DNA from: Saccoglossus kowalevskii
Lineage: Eukaryota; Hemichordata; Enteropneusta; Harrimaniidae
Length of the DNA: 49,529 bases
Assembly (NCBI RefSeq): GCF_000003605.2
Contig: NW_003123407.1
Coordinates: forward strand, 372,634 to 422,162
Direction: 5' to 3'
Below the pieces are notes generated by a model. It did not search any database. It worked only from the letters and a program-made list of their open reading frames with translations, and had not been told where the DNA came from. This document shows, piece by piece, positions 12,913 to 25,175 of the stretch; within the stretch, counting starts at the first letter, position 1; each line of letters starts with the position of its first letter. The position numbers and the translations under genes are program-made.

Positions 12913-15900
12913 CTACAGTGAACAAGCGGGGATGTAGTCAACTTCTTTTGTTGTACTGTGAAAGAAAATAAAGAAAAAAGTAAGCATTTTACTCAATTAC
13001 AAATTAAAAAAAATCATAATAGAACATTCCCATAAATCGTTCCTTCAGTGAAATGTAATTTATCGTTGCACCAAAATGACTTATATTGGTGAATCAATGT
13101 CATTTAAATTGACTCCTGTATCGTTGTGTAGTCATTAGTCATTTGTCATTAGTCATTTACAATACTGTACAGACGAGTCAATTGAAAACTCTGAATACCA
13201 CAACAAATTGAAAACTGAAGTTTCATATTTGTTATGTTTGTGTTATGTGCTCATGCCACAAGGATACCGAAAATAAAAAAAAGAAATTGTTAAATATACA
13301 TATTTTGAGAAACAAAGTCAACAACTTTTTGTTCTCATTTAACTATGCTTGTCGATTATTGTCTCCGTTGATTTGTTAATTATAGATTGTTAAAACATTG
13401 CATTGCACTTTTTCATTATATAAAATGAAACGTTTTCTCCGGTATTGCTTTGTTTATATGCGCAGTTAACAAGATCAGTCGTGCAAAATATGCTTCTAAG
13501 AAACTCGACGAAAAGAGTAGTGTAAGGAAATGAACATACGGAACACGGACGACTGGACCCAATTCCTCGTCGGTACCAGGCATGAGAGCCGTCCCACCAT
13601 TCTCTATAGCCATATTACGAACAATAGCTGCAATAACGTTGTTCGGAGCATCTGGACAGTGACCACGAACGATAGCCGTCACGCCTGAATGGTAATTTCA
13701 AACAATAGTCTATTGCAAGTGATTCATGTAAAACTATTTTTGCACCGACATCATGAGGTAAATGTAGACTGTACGTACAAATTTCTGAGGATACAATGTG
13801 AACTTACCTGCCACATGTGCAGAAGCATATGATATATCCGGTTCGCTAGTCGCATAGTAATCTACTCTCGCAGTGTCATTGAAGTCAATTGACGAACTCC
13901 AAATATCTTCCATTGGTGCCCAAAGTTCAGCGCATTCGCCATAGTTGGACAGTGGGGATTTATAATCCAGTCTATCAACGCCGCCAACAGCAATTATCTG
14001 CAGGAAACCACATTGTATATTTGATTTTACCAACCCTTCTCAGTTGGAAAACTGCTAAAGATATCATTTGTTTTTATGCGTGGGCTAATATGATTTGCTT
14101 TACCTGAATTCTACACCTTTGATTGGTGACGTGGTTCGTAGGCGAGGATAGATTGAGAAAAACACAGGAGGAAGTGTTCTATTTTTCTTACTTGCTATTT
14201 TTTTGTTCTGCGATTATTAACACAAGTAGTACGTACAGCATGTGATTTATTTTATCAGATTAGTGCAGTACAGTTGGGTAATGAATGGCGATTAGACAAA
14301 TGAAAAAAAATAAATATATATTGAAATATTACCCGTCTTATTGATTAATAACATGATGTGAAAATGATTATCAAACCAGTAAATGGGCAATCTATTGATT
14401 TAAATAGGCTACGCGGTGGATATAACGATCTATATTCAACTTTTATCCTACGATATATTCCTAGCTTGCTGAATTCCGTTTAGAAAAAAACAAATCTTGA
14501 TTTAAGAGTGTTTTTAACTAAACCAGATCATCTAGAACACCACAATTCTTACACGTCTTTTAACTAATTGTGAACGCAATCGGTGGATAATTACATCAAC
14601 ATAACTCTCAGCGCAGCAAACGCATACTTATCATTTTATGAATATTTATAATGTTGAATCCACGTCATTTTCAAAAAAGTTCCAATGCTATTCAATCGGC
14701 AAAAAAACAAACAAACAAAAAAAAAAAAACGTTTCAGTTCAGTTTGAATTGTGAAATTTATAAATATTTATAAAGATAAAGGGAATGCCTTTATTGCGCT
14801 AGGAATATAATATAACAAATTCAATTCAATTCTGGTTTGTTTATTTGAGTTGATAAATTGTATAAATAAAATGTACACAAATAAATATATAAATAAATGA
14901 CTCACACCCTCAGTTTCATACATTCTACCTGGGGTGAAGTTAGTACAGTTTGTTTGATTTCCCATTCCTACATTGACAACTACTACAAGGTCGTTTGCTA
15001 CCATTTCATCAACTAGGTTCTCCACCACATCCAGTAATGCTGGATCGAGTGTAGCTACGTCGAACCACATACCTCCCAGTGCCACACCACGAAGATAATT
15101 TGTGGGATTCAAGGTTTTTCTGTTGATATAGTCATCGACAATTGCTTGCATTCCTAAAAGAAGAGGAAACATGTAAATTATAAATGCTAAAAAAACATTC
15201 TTTCTCCCTGCCGTTTAAATGTACAATGCCTCAATTTTACAGCAGACAAGTTTCACAACTAAACTCTTGTTAGAAAAACTAGAGATGAAACATCGGGAAA
15301 TACGCGTGTTCGATACGCAATGATCAAATGTGAGAATGGATGTAACATCGAAAGAAACATTCATGGTTTGTCTAGTGTATGAATTCCAATGTATAGGCAT
15401 ATCCGTTTATTTATGCTGTACTTGTATCTTAAAGAAGCCTTATGGCACAAGAGTATTTGAGTATTTACTTGAAAATGTCTAATATTTTGCTCTCCAAATT
15501 TTATTTTATTTACGTTGCTAATGTTTCGGCAAACATAGGGTGATTGTATCTCGGGGGTTGTTTATTAATTTTCGTACCTTCAATTAGATATGTGCCATTT
15601 AAGTTTTGATAGCTTGGATCGGCAGTAACTCGAACAGTAGACAATTCGACACCAGCGGCAGCTCCTGTATATGAACCACCAACTACGCCAGATAACATAG
15701 TACCACGGCCATCAGTATCCTGACCTTGAGGCTGCAACAAAACAGTCAATGCTGAATTCATAAGTCACATTTATAGCGGGGGAGTCATCACCTGCGCATG
15801 CGTCAGATGGCCATAGCGTGTCATTGTTTACAAACAAGCGTCTACCCACGAGCCTTTGCGTTTTTAGCGTGTGTTGTTATCGTCGCTTGGGACTCAATTC

Positions 15901-18549
15901 CAGCACATGCGCAGGTGACGACCCTACCTCTTTAGGTGCAATTATTCACACCTGGACCCGAGATGCAAAGAGCCGTTGGTGAACTTGTTTCTATGTTTCA
16001 AAGTGCTCCAATCACCATAATTACATAGCGGGAAACATTAAAGGAAGAAAATATTGTAATTCGATGTGTAACACAATTCGTGTCAGTAACGTAAGGCTAT
16101 TATTATTTTTATTACTATTATTATTATTATCACTAAGAAAAAAATACAATTATGTCTTGATTGCCGTACAGATAAGTTGTGAAATCTTGTGGATGTCCCC
16201 CATAATTTCCAAACGTGCGACAAAATTATATCGTAGTAACGACAGAGCCAATTAGCGGGTATGGGTTTCGTAACATGCTTTGGGTTGGCATTTCGGGGTG
16301 TAATTTGGTTTGTCATTTAATTTGTTGATTTCTCTGAGACTCGTTGTTGAAATATTAATATTTTCGATCAAAAATGTCACTCAACACGAAATGGCAGGAA
16401 TACAGTCTTTTAAATTAGTACAATGTAATATGGGATATCAATGTTCTCTTCTCTTAATTAATAAAGAATTTATAACTAATGGTCGGCCGTCTAAATATGG
16501 CAAATGTTCTTTTGTTTGAAGAAAACACCCAGCTGGAATTATACCACAATAAGTCACTTTATACGAGGGCAGATGCATATTCTTAATAATCGTTTGAATT
16601 CCACAATTTAGAAATTCCCAAATTTGTTCCTGCGTACACATTTTCTTTATATTATAACTTATTGAATTCTAGTCATGAAAACAGAATTACAACTGGCAAA
16701 ATACTTGCAAAATTTGTTAATTTCAAGAAAAAATAAAGCTATAAAATCTTGAAAATGGTCGTTTGATTTTGCGTTCTAATATACAGAACACACGTTACGG
16801 AGTTCGATGCGACGAGTATTGTGCAAGCCTGGTAATAATCTAATAATAACATTATTGTTTCACATCTTCTTAATCCAACTGCTTGGTATAGTATGCTCTA
16901 AAATGGGCATATTGAGAAAATGTATTGCTATTTTCACTATCTTGGAAATATACATGAAGATAAAATACGCTGACATATGTATAATATTATTATGTATATG
17001 TCAGTCTTTTAGACTTTGACATACCACATTGTCTGGGTCGAAATCATAGGTTACTGACTGGCGTATAAGTCCTGGCCCAAAGTTGTTATGAACATTATGT
17101 ATTCCAGTTCCAACAATGTAAACTACAGTACCTGCACCAGTATCTACAAGAAAATAAAACAGAAACCAAAATAAGATTACGCCTGATTGTGTACTAACAA
17201 AAAAAAAGCAAACAAAAAACATGACTATATGATAAATATTACTCTTGTTAATTGATTTATACACATGTATTTGTACGATGCACTTATGCTCTTGTTTTTA
17301 TTCACATTCCACATATCTGTACTAAATCACTTGGTATAATCCTAGCTGTAAATACAAATACACATATACATACAGTGTCGACGCCCAATTGACGTCATGG
17401 TCATGAGTTCGAACACCTTGTTGCTTGTTTATCAATTCGTAATGTTATATTTATTACTCCAAACAATTCCCAGAGAATCAACGACTACATTGTATCCATT
17501 TTACAGATCGCACCATTGTAATCACAGGGTTGTCAGGTGTTGTTACTTAAATTCTTTACAAAACACAATACACATTCAATCATAAAAATTAGAATGTAAT
17601 AACGAACATAATTCAAGAATCAACCATTCTTATTACTAGTCTACCTTTATTTGAATAGAACACCCTATTCACGAATGGTTTGGCATATAACGCTACATGC
17701 GTAGCATGTATTCCATCATGTACAGTGTTACTATCGAATTGTACCACGTATTGTAAATATAAATGTATCTTAGACATCACTCTAAGGCAAATCATGTTTC
17801 CATGCGACCATTAGTTTGTAGCAATCATAGGCGTTTTTCACTTATTTCACAAACGTATAATAAATATAGCATAGAGTACATTCACAACAATTAACCTTGT
17901 GAGATGTTTTTCTCGTTGCTGCAAAATCATTGTCAGTGGCAATGCAGGAAATAGCATTTCAGAGGGTCTACTTTTCAAAATATTTCCGGGGAGCATGCCT
18001 CAGACCCCAGACATCTGGTAAAGTTGCGTCTCCGGCTCGAGGGATGATGAGCAGATCTTACCCTCCCCATGCACAATTTCGTTCCGCCCCCTCTGATTGT
18101 ACAATTAAACACCAAAGGAATACACGCGTCCAAGGACACTGCTAATGCAGAAGACTTTGCTTAGTCCTGTGCCCGACAGGGGTATCTAGACTCAATTTTA
18201 AGGCCTTTTTACGCTCATGTGTGCTAGGTTTATGTTATTTTTTACGCGATCAGTCATAGCGAACTAGTGTTTAATAAATGCGTGCGCGTATGTACGCAAG
18301 TTACGAACGTAAATACGCGTGCTTGTTCACAGGCAGCGGCGTTTGCTATTCGGATTCCTACATACAGTGTACTCCTAATACTGATATAGTTTACTCACCG
18401 AATGGGTCATAATCTGCCAGATCTTTATTCCAGTTTGGCCACACAGGTTTAGTTTCATCCAGTCGATCAATATTCCATGTAACCTCGCCTTCGATGTATT
18501 GATAGGCGGCGGCAATGGAAGCCAACGATAATAATAATACAACACGCAT
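12913..18549 (-). CDS. Secreted subtilisin-fold pseudoprotease, paralogue A (7 exons)
   Basis: Exons on the - strand are 18549-18399, 17143-17025, 15731-15578, 15153-14906, 13997-13808, 13684-13540 and 12955-12913. They total 1050 bases, 349 residues. A signal peptide (1-15) leads straight into the proteinase K-like mature start (TWNIDRLD), with no I9 propeptide. Family landmarks in order: VVYIVGTGI (57-65), where catalytic Asp is Gly62; DTDGRGTMLSG (95-105), where catalytic His is Arg99; a VVVVNVG strand (198-204), where the oxyanion Asn of AAGN is not kept; SNYGECAE (241-248); and SYASAHVAG (280-288), matching the SMATPHVAG catalytic Ser motif, with Ser280 retained. Four Cys remain after the signal peptide (exons 4, 5, 6, 7), probably two disulphides. 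Active proteolysis is very unlikely; a binding or structural role outside the cell is inference. Exon 7 is inferred from a strong acceptor and an in-frame end that paralogue B shares. Without it, exon 6 would read through to a stop at 13416. Confidence 0.88.
15777..15930. mobile_element. Short inverted-repeat element (MITE-like) in an intron
   Basis: Inverted ends share GTCATCACCTGCGCATG-like sequence: left arm about 15777-15802, right arm about 15903-15930. The element is about 150 bp, with no ORF. It is more GC-rich than its surroundings and sits in intron 2 of paralogue A. The target duplication is not clear. Confidence 0.5.
17960..18180. repeat. GC-rich segment, probably a dispersed repeat
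   Basis: This part of the first intron of paralogue A is clearly richer in G+C than the flanks and carries ccggggagcatgcctcagac-type sequence resembling common interspersed repeats. The 71-codon open frame over it on the + strand has no family signature and is not taken as a gene. Confidence 0.3.
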
Positions 18550-18551
18550 TG
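18550..18551 (-). promoter_or_regulatory. Splice acceptor two bases before the paralogue A ATG
   Basis: On the - strand, a pyrimidine-rich tract ending ttttcacag stops two bases before the start codon. The start ATG therefore sits almost at the edge of its exon. A non-coding first exon upstream, or a trans-spliced leader, is implied. Paralogue B has the same arrangement. Confidence 0.5.
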
Positions 18552-19055
18552 CTGTGAAAATTAATAAATAATAATAATAATAATTACGCAGTGTTTCGAA
18601 TAAATGAAGCACTGAATAAAACCAGTCGTTAGTTATATACATAACGAAAAATGTAAAAGAATGCATACCAAGCAGGGTTTACACAGTATTGTGCGGTCCA
18701 CTGTAATTACTAAAATAATTATCCTCAAGCCTCGTGCTATTGATATAGTCAGTGGAGACTGTCATGGACAGATGTTTTCACAAAGATATTGCTTATGTAA
18801 TTTATGTGATACAAAACAGCTGCACGATCGGAAGATACGATGCAGATACCCATATGGTTTGTAAATGTGGATAGTACTTGTAGTGAAAAATACGGAATAA
18901 ATATATATCATATACTCATATATTTATATATATGTATATATGGAAAAAAATAGATTGACGTCAAGAAATAATTAACACTCGCCATTATAATACTCAATTT
19001 ATTGTTTCGTGTAGAATGTAATACACAATGACCTTCACCTTGTGAGACGTTACAC
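18552..19055. other. Upstream flank of paralogue A
   Basis: The stretch contains a TAA/ATA-type microsatellite at about 18567-18582 and AT-rich sequence with alternating TA near 18899-18945. A first non-coding exon and promoter of paralogue A should lie here or further up. No clear TATA-plus-initiator pair could be chosen. Confidence 0.35.
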
Positions 19056-19264
19056 TAAAGGCCGGTTTACACAAGGTAATATTTGAAGCAGCGCACCGAG
19101 TACCACATGAGGCAATGCTTCGCCTATAAAGAATACACAAGACATCTAACGATGACGAAGGGCTACAAGGTGCCCAAAATTGCGGCTTGTTGGTCTTAAG
19201 GCGACGTTTCCTGGCCAGTCTTTGTGTGTTGTCTCATAATTGTATACGTGTGAACCGACCTTTA
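19056..19264. mobile_element. Small terminal-inverted-repeat element (MITE-like)
   Basis: Ends read TAAAGGCCGGTTTACAC (from 19056) and, inverted, TAAAGGTCGGTTCACAC (from 19264): 17-base inverted repeats with two mismatches. The 209-bp element has no ORF. The heptamer gttacac abuts the left end and recurs four bases beyond the right end, compatible with an eroded target duplication. The superfamily is not certain. Confidence 0.6.
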
Positions 19265-20100
19265 ACCAGTTACACCCAGTGTTGTTCACGCGAGTTGAAG
19301 ATAAGTACTTAACGCATAATTACTCACCACTAAACACATGCGAGATAGAAGGGATGAGGCACACCCGTGTCTATTAAGTGTGTTATCTAATCAATAACTA
19401 TTTTTGGAATAGTAGTTTTAATGTTGTGCGTGACTGAAATTGGTGTATCCGATGGCAAGTTAATCCAATACTGCAGAATAATAAAACGAAATGAATAATA
19501 TTGTCGATATTGTTGGTTTTGCGGTCCCCTAAAAAAATATGCTGTATTTTCGTTCATCGAAATTTGTCAACAATTGTGTTCTGTTTCGAACATTGTGTGC
19601 AGTTGATCATACAAATCAGTTCCCATCATGCATTTGTGGAGAGGCATTTCCTGTTTGCTGAAATTTTATGTATTTCAACTATATCCATACCAATTAGAAA
19701 ACGTGTTAGGGAATTGTGTCAGTACAGTACTTCAACCCCGCACAACAACCCCGTTGAAGCAACAATGATGACGTTTGCAATAAAATTAAACTATAGACAA
19801 AATAATTGTTATACTTTTTGATAGCTTCAATTGCACCTAGTAATCGCTGATATGACGGACAAAGCCACTAATGTCAGCCAATCACGACGATGCGAGAGTA
19901 ACGGTTAGTATTCTGTACGCTGCGATCTATTTGAAAGTAAGCCTCCAAGACCCGTTATTTTTTGATTGATATAATAAACGTCAGGTCTAACGTCAATTTA
20001 CAAGATCCGGAAGTATTGTCGGTCACGTGACGATCAATGCCAGCTGCCAGCCATTCACGACAATGCGCACATATTGTTAGTCAAGAACGATGAATGGCAG
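19265..20100. other. Intergenic stretch before the minisatellite
   Basis: No exon seen. The 106-codon open frame at 19501-19821 on the + strand lacks any family motif, and its composition matches the surroundings. Degenerate copies of the following 40-bp unit appear from about 19870 onward. Confidence 0.5.
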
Positions 20101-20540
20101 TACTGTTAGCCATACACAATGACGTCACGGTCAGTGCCAGTATTTGTTTGCCACCCACAATGACGTCGCGGTAATTGCCAGTATTGTTAGCCATCCACAA
20201 TGACGTCACGGTATGTGCCAGTACTGTTAGTCATTCACAATGGCGTCACGGTCAGTGCCAGTATTGCTAGCCAGTTACAACGACGTCAGGTCAATGCCAG
20301 TACTGTTAGCCATCCACAATGACGTCACGGTAAGTGCCAGTACTGTTAGCCATCCACAATGACGTCACGGTCAGTGCCAGTATTGTTTGCCATCCACAAT
20401 GACGTCACGATCAATGCTTGTACTGTTAGTCATCCACAATGACGTCACAGTCACTACCAGTACTGTTAGCCATTCACAATGACGTCGCGGTAAGTGCCAG
20501 TACTGTTAGCCATCCACAATGGCGTCATGGTCAGTGCTAG
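20101..20540. repeat. 40-bp minisatellite, 11 units, each with a CRE-like site
   Basis: Unit starts (tactgttagcc or close variants) fall at 20101, 20141, 20182, 20222, 20262, 20301, 20341, 20381, 20421, 20461 and 20501. The unit is 40 bp, occasionally 39 or 41. Every unit carries a TGACGTCA-type palindrome: six are exact and the others are TGACGTCG, TGGCGTCA or CGACGTCA. Degenerate half-units flank it on both sides. The array lies about 1.6 kb upstream of the paralogue A start codon. CRE is the CREB/ATF binding site; that the array regulates anything is inference. Confidence 0.9.
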
Positions 20541-22927
20541 TATTGTTAACAAGTAACGACGATTGACAGTGCCGTTATCTTCGTTCAGGTGCGATGAACT
20601 TGCTAGAAACTTGTACGTGTTAAGTTTATGGTATTTTTCAACTACTTAAATAGTAAATAAACAAAATCCTAAATATAATTACGCCTGTATTTAATTCTTA
20701 CTTGTAATAGTTCCACAACCTGAAATCATTTAAATGAATAAGTCTGTCGGCAATATACATCAATGATCAATTTTATAAAATAGATAATGCAAGCGATGTC
20801 GCGAATGACGTACGGTCCTGCTACGGGGTACATATTTTCCCATGAGATTGTGTCCAGATAGTATTGTGAGCCAGAAATTTCGCCCGCGGTAACTGACTAA
20901 AATACGTTTAGTGCGGCTTCTACAAAAGTTATCATAAATTGTGTTGTCATTTGAAGCAGTAAAGGTAAGAAGATTCCACGCTGTTGTGTTGTTACCGATA
21001 CATTGGAAAGTTCGTAACATAAACATTGTCGTATTGGAAAACCTCGAATAAAACATAGTATGAAAATGAGTGGTACAGAAGGAATATACGTCTGATTTGC
21101 TGCCCCAATTTCAACGCTGAGGTCGTCCTGGCCATAGTGAATCGGCAATATATACTATATATACAAATCCTATTTCTAAAGACAGACCGACATAGTATTA
21201 GTACAATTTAGCTAGATGGTTTGGCTAGTATCCAGTTTGTTCAAGTTGTTTGCATTCCGGCATTTCCCCACACATCATCCTGTTAGGGGTGGATATTTGT
21301 AGAGCCACTATTTCCATTTTCACATTGTAACTATTGATCACAGGGGTACCCCTGTTTTATCAGGTGTGCAAGTAAACTTATACATATTCAGTGCTTTGCA
21401 GCATATATGACTATATATGAGTACTTCTAAATAGCGTTACAAGTGGAGCATTTCCAATGTTTTTCTGTATAAAAGTCAGAAATGACTGAGATAAAAATGG
21501 AATGACTATTTTGTAGATCTAGTATCTGAATTGAATGTAGATTACCGTGGCTTTTGAAGATAAATGTGATTACCTACCCACAACACATGAGTTGGCACGC
21601 ATTTTCCAACCAAGGTCAGCTGTCATTTAAATATGTATTGTCACATGTGATCATGGCAATCATAATAACAACTGAGATGTATATTGTTTATGCACATGTC
21701 TACAAACACGCTGCTGTTTGATTGGTCTGACTACTCAGTGTTTAGGCTGGATAAAATCTTCAGGTCAAAAGTATGACAAGAAAAAGTATTGCCAGCCAAT
21801 TAGCTCCCAATTAGAAAAAAATAATTGTAGTATAGTGAATGAGGCTGGCAGTATGTATGCATCTTGATTGACCCATTTGAAACCCTCACCCGTTTATTAC
21901 CTGCCCACATCATGTTGTGCATGATGTACCCGGCGAGACACACAGTTAACCTTGTATTCGCCAACCCACTTTTGAAAATTTAAAAACGTTGAGTCACCCT
22001 GTAAATTGAACGACGGTTAAGAAATCACATCGTGTATGTCACACTGACGTCTAAAATGTCTAACATCAACGTTACTGGGTGTAAGCATTCTTTAGTCAAT
22101 GTTTTGTTATAATACCCAAAACCTTGCTAATAGAAATGTGCATAGAATCATTGGAAGAAACAGTAGAATTGCCATGTGATAACTGTCATAAATTCAGGGC
22201 TCATACCACTAATTGAAACTCCATAGACGACAATGTTAACATATGACGAGATTGCTATATGAAAATGATAAACAAAGTTGAAAACATAGCTCAAAAATGG
22301 GAAATCAACATGACAGTAATCAACCAAATAAAAAAAAAACATGTTGGCCAGCTCAAACTCTTGCAAATCTCAGGTAAACAAGAAACACCTACTTTTTTGG
22401 ATTGCAACCAGAGAAATCACTGGGAAAACACCAAGATTAGAACATCCAAATACATACAGAATAAACCCACAAGTACACAACCGCCAATTAGTAAACAAAA
22501 GAGCACACGTTAGTCTCACCTTTGACCCAGGTGATCACGCCCTCAACCAGGGAGCACCCGAGAAAAAAATATTGATAAAAATGTCATTGGTTCTTGCAAG
22601 GCATTTAAATTACGAGCAGCGATTGTTTGATTGGTGGTGAGACGTTAAGAGATATAAGAAGGTTTAATAAAGTTCTTGTTGATCTTGTATATGATGGAAT
22701 ATCATTAGACGAGAAATTTCCCATGCAAATTTAAATCCTGGGAGTTATTTATCAAAATCTACCACTTGGAGGCGCCCTCTACCCAGACAATTAGTTGTAG
22801 AAATTGGCAACATACACACTCAGCATAACATCAAATTAGTGGCGAAGCTGAGGGATGATATCACGACCTACCTACGAATAAATTACACAAACAGATTAAA
22901 CGTTTGTTGAACATTTATTGTTTTCAA
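20541..22927. other. Intergenic stretch
   Basis: No supported gene. Open frames of about 70-100 codons occur on both strands (20760-21148, 22148-22640), but none shows a family motif and none has convincing splice signals at both ends. A perfect 16-base palindrome, acaggggtacccctgt, lies at 21341-21356. Confidence 0.45.
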
Positions 22928-24591
22928 TCAAATATTATGTTGGCACATTATACTGCTATAATTGATCAGAATATGTTCGGTAATAGTAAACACGCAATTG
23001 TTGTAAACAATTCTAGCTCCAGCGTCTTGGGTGTTTAGCTCATGGATTCCAAAATCCACAAGGGATGACGTGTCGGAAAATTCATTAAGGTCGACGTTTA
23101 ATTGCTTGGAGGTTGTAACAGCTGCGGTACCATTCAAAATATCGCTTACTTTCTTCTCCTGGTTCTGTGTTGTGCGTTTATAATTGCGAACACCTGTATC
23201 TTGTCAAGATAATTTAAATTTAATTAAGTTTTTCATGTGACCATGCATTCATTTAAAATTCTTTGAAAAATAAACCAGTAAAAACGTGCCTTGCTACTTT
23301 CCTTAGTTAAGTTAGTTTACAGTGATAACAATATATTAATAATGTTCAAGTTGGTAACCTTCTACTGAGCGGTGTCCTGCCCGTTCCATTATGAGTTGCT
23401 CATCAACACCATGCTCATAAAGACTGGTCGCAGCTGTAGCACGTAGACTATGGTTCGTAAAGTTTCCAACGATTCCGGCAGATCGTAATAAATCTGGCAC
23501 CACGAGTTGGATAGAGTTGTAACCCATTTGCTGCTTAGTAAACCATATCTTGTCGGATTCTTCGTATTTACGCCGGGGTTGCAGGTAGTTTGTTTCCCTC
23601 AGGTGGGCAGAGTGACGTGTACTTCTTGTACATTCTAATATGGCATTTGCATAATGCATTACCTCCTTCCGTCTTACTCTGCGATGCTTTAGACCACCTT
23701 GTTTGCTTTTCGACACGTCTTCAACATACTTCAAATGAGGCGTTTCGCCTGGTGACTCGTGTAAAGTGATTTGAGGTAGGTGACAACGTAGGGCTCGATG
23801 TCCCATTCTGCTTTTGAGGCCAAATTGTTTGCTATTCAGAAATACCATAGTGCGAACAAGAACCCGGGGAGAATAGTCTTCTAGAAGCTTTTCCATAGTA
23901 ACGCAGGTTGATCTTTGGTAATTACCACAGCTTGTTTTATTTTTGATCCCAACCCCAAACTGGACAATCTTTTCATTTCTGAATCGAGCACTTCACGAAA
24001 ACCTTGGAATTCTTTATTTGCAGCTCAGAACAACAGTAGCTTTGCAAACCTATGATCAAAGATAACAATGTTCTTGGCGGATAACAATTTCCATCCACTT
24101 TGCGCACCTCCAGAACGAATTTAGTTAACCAATAAGCCAAGTCCATGACGGGCATTACATCGATACAGTCATAAATTTTCACCTTTTCATCAGTCGTTAA
24201 TTCCAGTCGGTTGTTATTTTGTACCATCGCCCATTCATTAAAAGTACGCAGAGCCCACATGTTACGTCGCCTTGTGTTTATTTGGTATTTAATCCTTAGC
24301 GACGCCCGTACAGCAGAATCCGACACTGGGTCGCAAAACCGCCCACTCTGGATTTCCTGCAATACTTTAAAACAAGTTGCATGTAAAGTCAAGTTTGCTT
24401 TTTTTCAATACAAGAATATGATAAACCAGTAAATTGTAGTCACTGAAGTGTGAAAATACGTGTGGAACAGTACCTGGTTCAATATCGACATTATCAAACC
24501 TGAGCTGATTCAAATATTCAGCTGCCTCTATTAGGTCATCGTCGGAAAGTAGGATATGCTTCCATCTCTCCACGATGCGCGTAAATGCAAA
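22928..24591 (-). pseudogene. Crypton/KIAA1958-type tyrosine recombinase, frame broken
   Basis: The - strand reads as one DUF3504/KIAA1958-like protein in pieces: exon 24591-24474; a core from about 24364 to 23359; and exon 23193-22928 ending in TAA. The core shows a CryptonA-like N-terminal helical domain (RNMWALRTFNEW, LAYWLTKFVLEV), then LDSEMKRL, DYSP, KYVEDVSKSKQGGLKHR, NHSLRATAATSLYEHGVDEQ and GHRSVEG. The last exon supplies VRNYKR with the nucleophilic Tyr. The H-x-x-R, GHR and Tyr of the active site are present. The first catalytic Arg (family GLR) is Lys (FGLKS, about 23814). The frame shifts near 24000 and again near 23895 inside continuous homology, so the copy is dead or the assembly has errors. 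No ATG was found for the first exon. The family cuts and rejoins DNA through a phosphotyrosine link in Crypton transposons, and has been domesticated in vertebrates. Confidence 0.72.
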
Positions 24592-25098
24592 CTAGAGAAA
24601 TTTTGGAATTTTACGCACATTCAGCCGATATTACTTAGCCAATCAAACAACTTCAATATTGTGAATACCAAATGTCCGTGGCTTGATTGGTTGTATAAAA
24701 CTAAAATGCATCCAGGTGCGGATGACTAATTCCACAAAATCTGCGTATCAATAGGGGACTATACCATATACTATATAGTCCGGCAGAACTTGTGTTTAGG
24801 TTCGCAACAGAGTCCATAGTTTTTCTTAATGTGGTTTTAGATTGACCACTACCTATATAGCATATTTCAACTTGCTGGCCCTGTGTCAGCATTGGGCAAA
24901 TTCTCCCTAGCAACAAAATGCAAAATGGCTGCCTAGCAACTGAGTAATACCAAGAAAATTCCAACTTGGGAGCAGCAACCATGCAGTTTATTGCACGAAT
25001 CCCCACAAATGTGTATATGAGACACACACGTCATTTTTTGTAACCCAAACTACACACCTTCTTAGCAACGGGATTCAAAATGGTTGCCTAGCAACTAG
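24592..25098. promoter_or_regulatory. Flank with RFX X-box-like sites
   Basis: GTTGCCTAGCAAC at 25083-25095 is a near-perfect X-box inverted repeat (GTTGCC, one base, AGCAAC). Related half-sites cctagcaac occur near 24908 and 24932, and ttagcaac near 25062. The block aaaatggntgcctagcaact occurs twice, about 160 bp apart, so part of the flank is duplicated. RFX factors bind X-boxes, for example in ciliary gene promoters; use here is inference. Confidence 0.4.
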
Positions 25099-25175
25099 GT
25101 CAATTCATGCAGACTTGTTCTTTATTGGTTTGTTTACCACATCATGAACAAACTAGATACTACTATACTATACTA

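Noticed and set aside
13416-13539. Read-through tail of paralogue A exon 6 as the true C-terminus
   Set aside because: It starts right after a gtatgt donor, is unrelated to the corresponding tail in paralogue B, and would leave out the fourth Cys. The short seventh exon explains both genes better.
17393-17425. tRNA B-box-like gagttcgaacacc as a tRNA or SINE head
   Set aside because: No matching A-box at the right distance and no cloverleaf could be folded by eye.
17930-18145. 71-codon + strand frame inside a paralogue A intron
   Set aside because: It lies in a GC-rich repeat-like segment antisense to the gene and has no family signature.
19501-19821. 106-codon + strand open frame as a gene
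   Set aside because: No domain, no splice context, and composition like the intergenic flank. A frame of this length is plausible by chance in 49 kb read in six frames.
20101-20540. The 40-bp periodic array as a CRISPR array
   Set aside because: The whole unit repeats without unique spacers, and the surroundings are clearly animal nuclear DNA with introns. It is a minisatellite.
20760-21148. Overlapping - strand frames as exons of an unknown gene
   Set aside because: Two frames overlap with a weak acceptor between them. The peptides match no family I know and no downstream exon could be joined.
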